64,000 bases of DNA from Collybiopsis luxurians FD-317 M1 (lineage: Eukaryota > Basidiomycota > Agaricomycetes > Agaricales > Omphalotaceae), in NCBI GenBank assembly GCA_000827265.1, contig KN834757.1, positions 231,310 through 295,309 on the forward strand, written 5' to 3'. The notes under the pieces were generated by a model that did not search any database, was not told the origin of the DNA, and worked only from the letters and a program-made list of their open reading frames with translations. Both the position numbers and the translations under genes were made by a program. This document shows positions 34,413-45,687 of the stretch, one piece after another; positions within the stretch are counted from its first letter, which is position 1, and each line of letters starts with the position of its first letter.

Positions 34413-37400
34413 GCAAAGCGACAGGGATTGGTAAATAACAGGCTACATAGAATTACGGTCCACGGATAAAGAGCTGTTTCCAGTCACAATGATGGGAAGT
34501 ACGGAATCTCGAGGGACTAAACTCGAGCATTACAGTCCAAATCAATTTCTACGCCAATTGGGTGCGGACAGGGGCCCAAGTTGACCTTGGATCCATTTTA
34601 AAATGTACATATCGGGTACACTATGTGATCTTTCTTATATTGCTACTTTTGGGACGTTTGGAATAGCCGAATGAAGAATGTTCCTTCCTTTCTTAGAACC
34701 TAGAGCTTAGGACGAATTTGGAGGCCCTTGACGGCGGAGGAAGACTTCAAGATACTACTTTCATTTGCACACCTTCTTTATTATGCACGATGCCATGCAA
34801 CAATGGTTATCAAGCTGTATTGGGCCACGGACTAGGGCTGCCTAACATCTATACAGGTATCATGGCTCCCGCTGGTCTATATCTCCCGCGGATTGAGCCA
34901 AACACAATATGCTTACCGCAAATATTCATGTTCTTTTCGTGGAGGTCATCAACTGATCCTTAAATTTCAGGAAGCTCTATAATACCTACCAGTTGATGTA
35001 TCGGGAGTGGACAGCGGATATGAGAAAAAAATATGTACTGCAGTCTGCTGTTCGACACTAGCGGGTGTTCTCCAACCCAGGGTCGTTATGAACCCCCGCA
35101 ACTGCAAGTACCGGTACCTGCAATTGCAATGTGCATCTATCAGGTCTCCCATCAGAGAAATGCAGTTCCACCTGCAAAGACTCCAGAACGTTGACTGTTC
35201 CGGATTTCAAACTTACTGACGAATACAGAGTCGGATTTGATACCATGGCGCACTTAATGGACTTACCTCAGGCTGACATTTCCACTGACAGCGAGCATGT
35301 ACTCTACTAAGCCGAAGTCCCGAAGGGGCTATGCAGCAAGAATATCAATCTTTGTTCGTTAGGCTGACCAGACTTTTTCATCTGAATTTACATAGTTTCT
35401 TTAGTCCTCTTTTTTAGTCCTCGTTATTGATATGAATATCTTATGAAAGCTTGGTTGGGATGGAGCAGGGTGCTGCGCTGTTGGGAGACAAAGTTCTGGA
35501 ACGAATGCTTTTCTGAGATGCGACAAATGAATCAGAAATACATACCAATGTGGTAAGTAAATTACTTGATTCCTTGACCAAACGTTCCTCTGGGTAAGTA
35601 CCACATATCTACGAGTATACAGGAAAGAAACCTAGTCATTGTATGCGCATGAATTGCCAATACAGGAAATGAATAAGTCACGATCTTTCTAGCATACCGC
35701 TGAGAATGCCGTATGGTGGCGTGGTATGAGAACAGTTCGCAGGATCTGAAGTCAAATAAAATTGTTCTTGGAAGAAAGTAACGAAAACAAACCTCCAGAC
35801 TTAGAACACGCTAGAAGAAAGGTCGTCCTCCAAGCGAACGAACCGGGGAGAAACTAGCAGGGTGATCGGTCAAACCCGAGCTTCCGGTGCACCGACGAGG
35901 ATGGATTCTGATTCTTTTGTCCTTCCATCTCGGATACTTCTAATGAGAGGATGTTACCAGCTATGTGAAGGTGTATATAGTACAGTCGTGACACGTTTCA
36001 AACCATCGTAGCCTGTTGCTGGTTAGTAGGAACTTCTGTCGTTTCTAGTGATTGATGAGAGATGAACGGAGGGAAAAATGTGCCTTGTCTACCAAGACGC
36101 GGGAATATTGGTGATGCGTCACATAATCACAGGTAGGTCTAATTACTCTATGTAAGTCTTAACTGAGTGTGCAATCATAGGATTGCTAAGTAATGCAGCA
36201 TTGGCCCGTCGTCGAAACCGAACCATGAAGTTCAACAATTGAAGCTGACATAGCACTCAGAACAACTCGCTGCGGACCGGTTATTTTAAGCGATTATGTA
36301 GTTGCGTGCGGATGACACAGGCTCTCCGATTTTGAGTACTTTCGACGCCAGGGGTAAGGTAGTAGATGGCGTGGTGTGATTTCGGGTGTGATTTCGGGTG
36401 TGAGTAGATATATGCTCGATTCATTTGCCTGATTACAACCATTATATTGAGCGTTAGCACTCAGAACAGATCCAGTAAAAAAGAAAATGATACACATACA
36501 ATATTATCTAGGAGATCATCGTATAGTTGCATTTTCGGTAATCCACTCTGACTTGAGCTCCGGTTGCGTATTTACGACACCGTCAAGCTGTCCAACGATT
36601 AACCCCAAATAGTCCTCTGCTTTCAAAATATGAGTCCAGACTTTGGAGGATTATAACACGAGATAGCGTATCCACTCGTTGGCACTTCAAGCCAATCGTA
36701 GAAGTAGAAACATCTGCTATAGTCTAGGAGCTGGCTCCAGCGCTAGTGACTTCATCTTGCCCAGTTGGGTTGCGGAGGAGGAGTCCCCTGTTTCGCCTCC
36801 ACCGACATTGGATTAGACAGAATGATGAATACAACTCAATAATGGACGTTAGACAAAGTAGTAACAGCGAAAACATGTACAAGTCCGGATAGTTAACGAT
36901 AACGTTAGTAAGTAGCGGTTGTCCGCACATTCCTCATCATGACTGATATGGCATGGGGTCTTACATTGAAGCCCTAGGTGCCCGAGTGGCACCTGAAATT
37001 TCCCCTCGCAATTGACTGACAAGCTATACATATTGAAAGGAAGAAAAAAAAATTGGAATAAATAAAGCTTAGGCACATGCGTGCTGGAAAAGACTATGCC
37101 GACATTTCCGAAAGGTTTTGATATATGCGCACAGGTGCGGCAACTCATTATGATTATCTTCCGTGGAAGGCTGAAAGCAACCGACATTGATCATTTCGCC
37201 TCTTCCCACAACCCACAACTCCTGGAAAATACATATCGAGCAGCACTCTGACAAACTTGTCTCAGCCGTCGGACTCATATCACCATTGTTGGTTAATGCA
37301 GGACACTACTTGCGCTGGGAATATCTCCGCATTAGGAGGAGCAGTGTAACAGCGTGAAGTTCTTGAGCTGTGACAAGTCCATTTACAGACCCTGATCGTC

Positions 37401-37523
37401 ATCTCCTTTCTATCCTCGAATCGCAGCCGCTTCTACGCGGACTGTGGCGCATCTGGCACTAATTTACAGGCAAGGCTCATACTTGAGCCGTAAATGTCTT
37501 GCGTGAGTGCACTGCAAGTTCAA
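34413..37523. other. gene-poor region, nothing recognised
   Basis: Short frames only. A direct duplication gtgtgatttcgg x2 lies at 36376-36402. A minus-strand frame at 36724-36930 has one hydrophobic segment, and one at 37069-37278 has a Gly-Arg-Gly-Glu-Met-Ile-Asn-Val string faintly like flavin monooxygenases; neither is enough for a call. Confidence 0.4.
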
Positions 37524-37775
37524 CTATTCTTTTCTTGGATCTAAGAGCTCTCCAAACACCTTCCGTCCTGAAGTACAGTCTACAAACAAGGAATCAGGAT
37601 GAGCTTCCGCTAGAATTGGAATGGAATTGCGGGTAACTTGTTTGAGGCTCTCCGAGTATAGTATCTTCCAGATGCGAAAGGCCAGGTTGGTCGGAAAGAG
37701 GTCTGGTTTGTGTGCCTGCTTACGGTACACCAACGGTTCTGGGACTGTCCTGGACCGTTCAGTTGCGTCCGACAT
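37524..37775 (-). CDS. hypothetical 83-residue frame
   Basis: Complete frame from ATG (37775) to TGA with a hydrophilic, globular-looking composition (Met-Ser-Asp-Ala-Thr-Glu-Arg-Ser). No domain recognised. May be one exon of a larger, partly decayed minus-strand gene that would continue toward 37069. Low certainty. Confidence 0.2.
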   Translation of the reverse strand: MSDATERSRTVPEPLVYRKQAHKPDLFPTNLAFRIWKILYSESLKQVTRNSIPILAEAHPDSLFVDCTSGRKVFGELLDPRKE

Positions 37776-38692
37776 CGTGACTTAGAATAGTTTGCAGATG
37801 TAGACTATCCCGCTGGTACCTTTTTATTTTTCTGGTACAGCTATCATTATTAGCTACCATACGTCTTTCATGATAAAGTAGTTATGATGGTCTCTTTTTT
37901 TCTATCCGATGATTTCGATCAAATCTCAGGAGACGAAGGCTCAACAGTACAGCATACACCAAATCTGATTCTCCTCAACTCGATCAATCCGACACTAGAT
38001 CCGACCTTTGCTCAAATACTCGTAAATCTGTGCACAATATATATGAATGGAGACATCTCATCTCCATTGAAATCAGTGCAATAACTGATTCAACAAGGGA
38101 GGAAGCAGATTTCAGGAAAAGTGGGTCAGATGCATCGCACATCATATATCAGATTTTATGATCTGTTTACGGGTGTTCCCAAGGTCCTCCCTCGCGCGAG
38201 CACCGCCTACCTCGCAGTTCGCGGTCGCTGTTGTGAGTGGCGTATTAGTGAAATCTAACCTAGTGTACGCCCGGCGCCGTACGTACATATACTAAGCTCA
38301 AAGTGCTGTCCCTCAGTGACAGTTTGCAGCGATTGATATCTGAGTATCTCAACTCGAACAGTATCTCATTATGCATAACAACACTTTGCTGTAGTTGTCG
38401 AAAATTCCACAGAACAAAGATGACGTAAGCAGAGTAGGGAAGTCAAAGCTGTATATATCATTCCCTTATTAGGATCAATATCCTTGATCACTTAACTTAC
38501 ATGGACGTGAGATCTCCGTCGGGCTATTGTAAGTTTACAAAAGCCTGTCCATAAGAACTCATTCAGGATTTCGGGATATTCTAATTGATTATTCTACATA
38601 CATACGAATAACATTAATAGTCCATAAAAAGTCCATATCTAGTCCATGGCTACTAGTTGTCCATCGATCCAAGTCCAATACATATCTATTAT

Positions 38693-40727
38693 CTATACTT
38701 CGGCTCTACCACTAGCATTGCTATCCGTACGGCTCGAAAGTCCATCTGCATCCGTGTCTGTCATATCTTCTGTATAATTCGTGCTCTCTTCAGCGTTATG
38801 GTTGCCTTGATCGCCAAACGCCATAGTAGAAACGGTATCTACACAAAAGCAAGAGAAATATATTGTAAGTACCCAAGAACGACGCCGTCGGGACTCGAAA
38901 GCGAGCCAGTTAGTAATGAAAGAACGTACCATCGGGGTCATATGAACGAGCCGGTTTCGCTAGCGTATCTCCATGGGCGACGTACAACCCTTCATCGTGG
39001 ACTCTGTGTAGGTGGAGCATGAGTCGGGACATCAAAGTGACTGATGTGCTGTATTGGAGATGAGCGAATGAATACAGCTTAGCCTTTCGCATACTTACCA
39101 GCTGGCAAAAGGTGAAAAGGTTCCTCTCAACAATGAGTCCTGCATGCAAGAATCAGATAAGTCGGAAGGGACTTGTATTATATGACAGGAGGGACGTACG
39201 CCAGTGACCTTCAAAAAGAGTCCAACAGTCAATGGAATCCAAAGCAGATTGTGAAGGAAGTCACTTACAAAAAATGTGAGCACGTTGATTAGATTGGCGA
39301 TTACCATTACTCTGTACCATCCGTCAGGTTCTGGTGCTGGATATTACCTGAATGTTTGTAGAAGTAGACATACCCAAAATACATGGAGCCTATATAACCC
39401 GGAAAAGGTCAGATCACTGCGAACGCCAGGTGAAAGATAAATAGACTGGACTGACCATCCCGAATGATAATAGTAAACAGAGACAACTTCATTTTTGGTT
39501 GAGAGCGCGCTTGGTAGGCTTTGAATAGGGTCATGCTGAAGAGTAGAGTATCGTATACGAGAACGAGGATCCAGCCCGTAGAAACCACTAAGAGAAGAGA
39601 AAATTTGATTTGGATACACGTAGAGTGGTGAAACAAATGCACGTACAAGCGGAGCTACGTGTAGGATGAGCATCATCCGAGTCAATAAAAAACAGTTGGC
39701 CACTCACTTTTCCAAACTTAACACATCGTGACACCCGATGGGAAACAACGACACAGCGGCTGTTGAGTCAGAGAAATAGAGGGAGACCTAGAGAATCCAC
39801 CGATATCCCAACTAGTGAGTGTGCGGAAACGCAAAGATCGGGAAATTTGAAGTCTTACAATGGTGGCACAAATCCCGGATACAATGATAAATACAAGTCC
39901 CGCGATAACCCGTTTGTCGCGTTCGTAAAGCGCGACTATCCGCATAGTCAATAGTACTAGAAAAGAGTGAAATCGTCCATTAGCTCCGCTCACCAGTCCT
40001 AGCGGAACGGAAGTTCGGCGATGGGGAGGAACTTACTAGCGACGATGACCTGTACGAACGCTATACGGGAGAGATAAAGATAGGTAAGAAGGCGGATGCA
40101 TTCGGAGAATTCGGAACCTACCATGGAAAAATTCTTGAAATTCTTCCCATGGATGACAGCTACGGTAAAGTAAGTAGGCCGTAAGAATCGGTAAGATGAC
40201 CATCTTTGAAGAGAGCTGCTGACCTCTACGAAACGTAAAGGTAGATGGCAAAAACATAAGCGATCCCATCCACGTACCCCCCCCAAGAATTAAAATGATG
40301 AATCAACTTACCGATGCACCGGCTGGGGCGAAGAACATCGATAACAGTATCACGATGTTCCCCCCAAATGAAAAATATCTGTTTATCAGGAATAGCCGAC
40401 TGCTAAACTTGCTCAGTCGGGACCAGATAAATCGTACTTCGGCATCTGTGGATTGTCAGTTTGGGGTATAATTATCAAACTATCAGTTGAAGGCTTACCA
40501 AAGGTGAGGAAATGGTCGTAATAGAGGAATGCTGAAAATTTTCCAACGAGTGCGGGAGAAGAGTGAGTAAATTAGAAGGTCCAGGTGCTGAACGAACTGA
40601 CTGAAGGCCAATAGGTAAAGGTAGCTATCTGTCCGCCTGTAACGTCGAAGCGGTTAGATTGCCCGTTTATCGATCATGTTGAGCATGCTTACAATTGCGT
40701 CTCTAGGGTAAAATTTCTGGAATCCAT
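38693..40727 (-). CDS. DUF6533 seven-helix membrane protein (copy A, intact)
   Basis: Family of basidiomycete-enriched membrane proteins of unknown function, GPCR-like in topology. Many short introns. Exon 1 is Met-Asp-Ser-Arg-Asn-Phe-Thr-Leu-Glu. The DUF6533 core follows: Phe-Leu-Tyr-Tyr-Asp-His-Phe-Leu-Thr-Phe, Glu-Val-Arg-Phe-Ile-Trp-Ser-Arg, then Leu-Ile-Asn-Arg-Tyr-Phe-Ser-Phe-Gly-Gly-Asn near 40370. Later come Tyr-Arg-Ser-Cys-His-Pro-Trp-Glu-Glu-Phe-Gln-Glu, then Met-Arg-Ile-Val-Ala-Leu-Tyr-Glu-Arg-Asp-Lys-Arg, then Gly-Cys-His-Asp-Val-Leu. Towards the C-terminus Leu-Met-Ser-Arg-Leu-Met-Leu-His-Leu lies in a penultimate exon, and the last exon is acidic, ending Gly-Arg-Ala-Glu-Val. All joins I checked keep the frame, using copies C and D as guides. 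Probable role: surface sensing, by inference only. Confidence 0.85.
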
Positions 40728-41962
40728 TTCTGTTGGCGGATTTGGGGGAGGGAGCGGAGTCTATAAAGATTTAAGAGGCTGGTCCTTCCTGGTTCATAAA
40801 TACAGCAAATTGTATGTTGGCGATGGCACAGCGAACGATAAACTCCATTTTCGAAGGAAGGAACGGGATCAAAACCTCCCATATAGTTATTTTGACAGAA
40901 AGCTTGACGGAATTTCCACTCGGAGAGTGGAGTCCATTTACCATTATGTTGTTTTCAATTGAGTAGAACTCACGCTCTCAGCCACCAGTTTGAATAGAAC
41001 TCGGGAAAAGTGCTGGAAGAACCGTCGTCTTATCACCTGGTTGGCGCTCCGAGAAAGCGAAAAGGTACGATATCGTATCGTCTGTGTATCGCCAAAGAGT
41101 GGGGGGCCATGAGAGAGCGGTGAATATTTGAGAGTCCTGGGAAGTGGAAGATGATTAGATAGCGAAAATAGACTACTGGCAGCTGAACGTCGGAGATTCA
41201 ACAGAGCGTCTTTCAAAATAGAAAGTTGATAGATTATGACCGCAAGGCGCACACAGCTCTTTGCGCGGGATTGAGAAGCGGAGCAAAGACAAGCTGTGTT
41301 CATAAAGAGATTCTGGAACGAAGAAGGTCGAACACCAGACCTAGGCCTCAGTTACAGCAGGAGTCATACCGTCCTGATAGACGAAGGATGACCTATGACC
41401 AACGAAGATTGAGATCCATGAATTGGAGACTAAATCTGACGGTTCAAGAGACCAAGAACTTGAATAAATTCCAGGCTATTTTGAACGATATTTGAATTTA
41501 TCATTGTCAAGTTGTTACTGTGGATGAAAAGATGGCAGGCAGCTCGAAGTAAGGAATGGATATCAGTACTAAGTTCTGAGAAACATCTCGCTGTGCTCCG
41601 ATGATCCCCTATGGCAGTTGGTCAGAAATTCTAGGAATGGAGGAAAGGCTGGGATCCAAGCGGCTATCACTTGCCTATCACTAAGTTTAACGCCGCTCTG
41701 ATTTCTTGCTTTGACCATGATCCCCTTCAACGCGGAGCTTTGGCCATGTCCTGCCCTGTCTTGCCATTGTACAATCTTGTTCAAGTTGCTGTTTGCTGAG
41801 CTCTGGTAAAAGCTACTCAGGGTCAACGTGTGGAGATTTACTATATGGCCAAGACGTCCATCAGTCAATTTAATGACATTATTTACGTTCGGTTATCTCA
41901 GGGAAGAGCTCAAGTCTCTTTTTTTCGCTTTTACTATTGGGATGCTCAGGTGAAGTCGTACA
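40728..41962. other. divergent intergenic between DUF6533 copy A and rhodopsin gene 1
   Basis: Serves as upstream region of both neighbours, which point away from each other. Short frames at 40944-41303, 41226-41495 and 41569-41868 have no recognisable domain. A T-rich run (tctttttttcgcttttac) at about 41915-41935 lies just before the rhodopsin start. Confidence 0.5.
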
Positions 41963-43199
41963 ATGAACGTTTTGCAGCAACTTGACCTGCAAAGGGATTC
42001 TTCTGACCCGCTCCCTTCTCCTGATCTCAACCACAAGATCCTTCGTATGTCCTCGAGCTCACCGCAGAAAATCACTTTATTCTGACCGCTATGCACAGTG
42101 TCTGCATACGTAGGGATGACTTTTGCTGCAGTCACCACAATCCTGCGTCTTACTCTTCGAATTCGATATTTTGGTTGGGACGACGCGTTCGCCGGCATGG
42201 CGCTCATATCTCTCATTATAACCGCAGTAGCTGGGAAAATGTACTTTGGAATCGATGGTAAGTTCTCCGTCTGTTTAACTGTTCTGCGCCCTCTGACAAT
42301 GCGACCTATTTTACCTACCCTGTAGCATCCAGTACTATGCCCCAAAGCTCCCGAGTCGCTCTTTATTACATCTTTACCATCACCTTCGACACTACCGTCT
42401 GGATATCCCACCTGTCCATCCTTTTCACAATCATCCGCCTGGGTGGGTACCCAAAACAGCTATACACTGCTGCTGTGTGCTTTATACTAGCTCTGCTCAT
42501 CCTGGTCGCCCAAGTGTTCTGGGTCTGCGAACCTCAAAATCGGTATAACCATTGGAAAGACCATCCAACGCCGCAGTGTGTATTGGGGCGGAGCGTAGCG
42601 ATAACTCAAGTAACGAGTGCGTCACATTTAGTCTCACTTCTTATCCTCGAATCTAATTCAAAAAACGCTCTATTTTAGCTGATGTGTTTGCAGACATCAT
42701 CCTCGTCGCCGTCCCCCTCTTTCTCCTCCGATACCTCAAATCCGAAGATGCAAAAAGCCAAAAACTTCGTCTGGGCGTAACATTCGTCGTCGGGGGGTTA
42801 ACCACGTTTGTTTCGATCGTCCATGCGGTATATCTACTCGCCGGCGACAACATATCGCTTTTGGTGAGCAATGTCGAGGTGAGTGTATATGTATTCGAGA
42901 TCATACTCAGTTTGTGCCTGACATTGCTACTTTTTTATCCCTCCCTTCTACATCCTCCTACTTCCGCTGGTTTCCTCTCCCGTCTGTGTACGAAACGAAA
43001 GCTGTCCGTGTCGGTGACGATAGCAAACTTTACTGTCCTCGTTGCTGCATTCCATCGATCATGGAAATCGGTTCGTTCGCGGTATAAGCGTACGAAAGGT
43101 AGTAGCAGTGATGGTACGGAAACAAAATTATCGACGATGGTGTATGGTACTCCCCCGTCGTTGTCGTCGTCAGAACTCGAGTCGACTTTGGATTTTTAG
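41963..43199 (+). CDS. fungal rhodopsin-domain membrane protein, tandem gene 1
   Basis: Seven-helix protein of the fungal rhodopsin-fold family (Pfam Fung_rhodopsin type; function mostly unknown, retinal binding not implied). Exons 41963-42044, 42099-42257, 42326-42616, 42679-42878, 43002-43199; 309 residues. Landmarks: Leu-Arg-Ile-Arg-Tyr-Phe-Gly-Trp-Asp-Asp-Ala-Phe after helix 2, Thr-Ile-Ile-Arg-Leu-Gly-Gly-Tyr in the middle, Phe-Trp-Val-Cys-Glu-Pro-Gln-Asn with a following His-Trp, then Val-Thr-Thr-Asp-Val-Phe-Ala-Asp with Val-Pro-Leu-Phe-Leu-Leu-Arg, and Val-Gly-Gly-Leu-Thr-Thr-Phe. The C-terminal tail is short, Ser/Thr-rich and basic. First of three tandem paralogues with the same exon structure. 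Possible role in signal perception is inference. Confidence 0.9.
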
Positions 43200-43406
43200 A
43201 CTGAAGGAGTATATTGGGGAGTGAGGGCGTTGGTACTGGTGATGGTGAAAGACATGGGCTGAGGCGCTTGGCGTTTGGCAGAGTCGCCGCGAAGAGATGG
43301 ACTACATTCGAATCTGTATGATAGCGAGACCGCGTGGCCACATAGTATTGAAATGAAATGTTCATTCTCCAGAGTCGATAAAGTACAGAAGATAGAATGA
43401 ACCAAT

Positions 43407-43509
43407 GGTTCGATGGCGTAGTTGGTTATCGCATCTGTCTAACATCGCTGGAAGGTATTTGGCCAAGTTTGTACACAGAAGGTCCCCAGTTCGAGCCTGG
43501 GTCGAATCA
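43407..43509 (+). tRNA. tRNA-Val(AAC) with 29-nt intron
   Basis: Acceptor GGTTCGA (43407-43413) pairs with TCGAATC (43502-43508) with one G-U, and the discriminator is A43509. D-arm TGGCGTAGTTGGTTATCGC. Anticodon stem TCTGT pairs with ACAGA; loop CTAACA-C gives anticodon AAC. The intron 43445-43473 lies one base 3' of the anticodon, the canonical place, and contains gtt that can pair with the anticodon. T-arm CCCAG-TTCGAGC-CTGGG. Spliced length 74 nt. Internal A and B boxes (TGGCGTAGTTGG, GTTCGAGCC) are intact. Confidence 0.93.
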
Positions 43510-43533
43510 TGTTTTGCCGGGGAAAATGGATTA

Positions 43534-43543
43534 TTTTTTTTTT
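43534..43543 (+). terminator. Pol III T-run terminator of tRNA-Val
   Basis: Ten consecutive T at 43534-43543, about 25 nt after the tRNA. A shorter TTTT at 43512-43515 may act first. Confidence 0.65.
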
Positions 43544-43812
43544 AATAGAAAAAAGACCACCAAGTCGATAGTTAAGACCTTTTTTTTTTGTATTCCATAT
43601 GAAATGGAAAGGAAAGACTCGTTGGGTAATGAATTGGCAAGCACCATCTATTTAGCTCAAGTCTCATCAATTTCATGTCAAGCTCGTACGACTGGTGGAC
43701 GGGTCTTGTATCTGAACTCTCATCTGCCCTCGGCTCAGCTCGAATATTATAAGGTCAGTGAGGATTTGATTTGAGTATTTAAGGATACGGTAAGCACATA
43801 AATCCTCCATGG

Positions 43813-44378
43813 CTCGAGTTGGGCGATCTCTGTGGCAATCGCAAAGGTGAGTTGACTGGCATGATAGTTTGCGCTTCTCTCACTTTTTCCTCGCACACTC
43901 GTTAGTGGATTGCGCGTTCAACACCATAACTTGGAAGGCTTTCTTCTGACCCCGGATTGCCCTGTTCAGTGCTTCCCCTCGACTCAAGTTATTCAGGGTA
44001 CTGCTTGCAAAACTTATCGAGGTTCAGAGTCAAAGACGCATCCCAAAATTCTCAGCTCCCTAGTAGCAGATTTAGATTGCCAGGTCGGTCAATGGAGTAG
44101 GCCAGTGAAAAAATCGCCTTCTACAGGAGAGGCTTGTGTATGGCATCATGATGAGACGACTGTTGGCAATTTACAGAGTGAGGAAGTTCATTGGATGTAA
44201 TCAAGATCAGCTGTCACTTGATTGCGGCCATCATCTCTATTGTATCAGCCAATTCTATGATACTCATCTTGTTCGTCTTCATTATCGCAGGAATGTGCCT
44301 TGCCTGGAAGCTTGTTTCTCTCACCACGTTCACCGTTAAAATGCTGGAAGGTCTAGATGAAATCGTACTGCAGCTACG
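43813..44378 (+). repeat. duplicated upstream block of rhodopsin gene 2, possible spliced leader or small gene
   Basis: Matches the inverted relic block at 5290-5875. In both copies a gt(g/a)ag...ttag interval (43855-43915 here) is flanked by conserved sequence, and joining the flanks gives the same short reading frame in both (Leu-Glu-Leu-Gly-Asp-Leu-Cys-Gly-Asn, then Lys-Val-(Asp/Asn)-Cys-Ala-Phe-Asn) before it stops. A hydrophobic frame at 44191-44379 (Ile-Ser-Ile-Val-Ser-Ala-Asn-Ser) is also conserved. It could be a spliced 5' leader of rhodopsin gene 2, a small gene, or just conserved non-coding sequence. Confidence 0.6.
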
Positions 44379-45687
44379 ATGACTATCTTGCCGCATCTTT
44401 ACGCGCGAACCGGGGATACCTCTGACTTATTCCCCTCTGTTGACCTTGATCACAGAATCTTCCGCAAGTCCCTTAGGTTACTGCGGAAACGTTTTTCTTC
44501 TGACCGCTTTGCCCAGTGTCTGCGTACATAGGAATGACTTTTGCTGGAATTACCACTGTCCTTCGTCTCGTGCTGCGAGTACGATACTTTGGTTGGGACG
44601 ACGCATTCGCCGTGATTGCGCTGATATCACTTATTATAACCGCAGTAACCGGAAAAATGTACTTTGCACTTGACCGTTCGTTTTTTCATCTTCTTTATCC
44701 TTTTGCAAGCTTTGACAATGAGATCTATATTATCTATAGCCTCCAGCACCATGTCTCAAAGCTCCCGAGTCGCTCTTTACTATATCTTTGCCGTCACCTT
44801 TGACACTACAGTCTGGATAGCCCGTCTCTCTATCCTTTTTACAATTATTCGTCTCGGCGGGTACAGAAAACAGTTGTACACCGCTGCTGGATATTTTATA
44901 CTAGCTATGCTCGTCCTAGTTGCCCAAGTGTTCTGGGTCTGCGAACCTCAGAATCGGCATAACCATTGGAAGGACTCTCCGTCACCGCAATGTGTACTCG
45001 GGGAAAATGTAGCGATAACTCAAGTAACGAGTACGTTGATCTCATTTTCAGTTTTCAGCTCCCAGCTCTGATAAATACTTGTTTTGTCTCAGCCGATGCC
45101 ATTGCAGACTTCATTCTAGTCGCTGTTCCCCTTTTTCTCCTCCGATACCTCAAATCGGAGGATGCCAAAGGTCAAAGGCTTCGTCTGAGCGTATCATTTG
45201 TCGTTGGAGGTCTAACGACGTTCGTGTCAATTGTACATGCCGTCTATCTACTGGATGGCGACAAAATATCACTTCTTGTGAGCAATATCGAGGTGAGTAC
45301 TCTGAGCTCGAATGACCGTCCGCAGTTTGTGTCTGACATTGAAACTTTTCATCTCCCCCATTCCACTCATTCTGCTCTCCTTGTGGTGCATGCGTACTAA
45401 ATACCACTACTGCTACAAAGCTCTGCGTATCGGTGACGATAGCAAACTTTGCCGTGCTAGTGGCTGCTTTTCATCGATTGTGGAAAGCGATTCGTTCGCG
45501 GTCTAAAGGTACACATGATACCCGCGGTGGTGCAACGGAGACGAAACTGTCAACGATTGTGTATGGTGCCCGTCCGTCCCCAGAGCACGAGTCAACTTTG
45601 GACCATGGTGGTAGTGTGTCGTGGAATGGGAGTGCTGACGTTGGTAGAAGTGGTGAGCATGGATTGGAGAGTATAGCGGAGGTATGA
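44379..45687 (+). CDS. fungal rhodopsin-domain membrane protein, tandem gene 2
   Basis: Exons 44379-44463, 44517-44675, 44740-45030, 45093-45292, 45421-45687; 333 residues. Exons 2, 3 and 4 are 159, 291 and 200 nt, exactly as in genes 1 and 3. Same landmarks (Arg-Tyr-Phe-Gly-Trp-Asp-Asp-Ala-Phe; Phe-Trp-Val-Cys-Glu-Pro-Gln-Asn; Ala-Val-Pro-Leu-Phe-Leu-Leu-Arg). Intron 1 begins GCAAGT instead of GT, so it is a GC-AG intron: the paralogues have GT at the same position, and no alternative GT restores the frame. The tail is longer than in the sisters and Ser/Gly-rich. Most similar to gene 1; upstream block duplicated at 5.3-5.9 kb. Confidence 0.9.

Noticed and set aside
37069..37278. Gly-Arg-Gly-Glu-Met-Ile-Asn-Val, reminiscent of FAD monooxygenases
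   Set aside because: No GxGxxG dinucleotide-binding motif or GD motif found around it; the match is too short.
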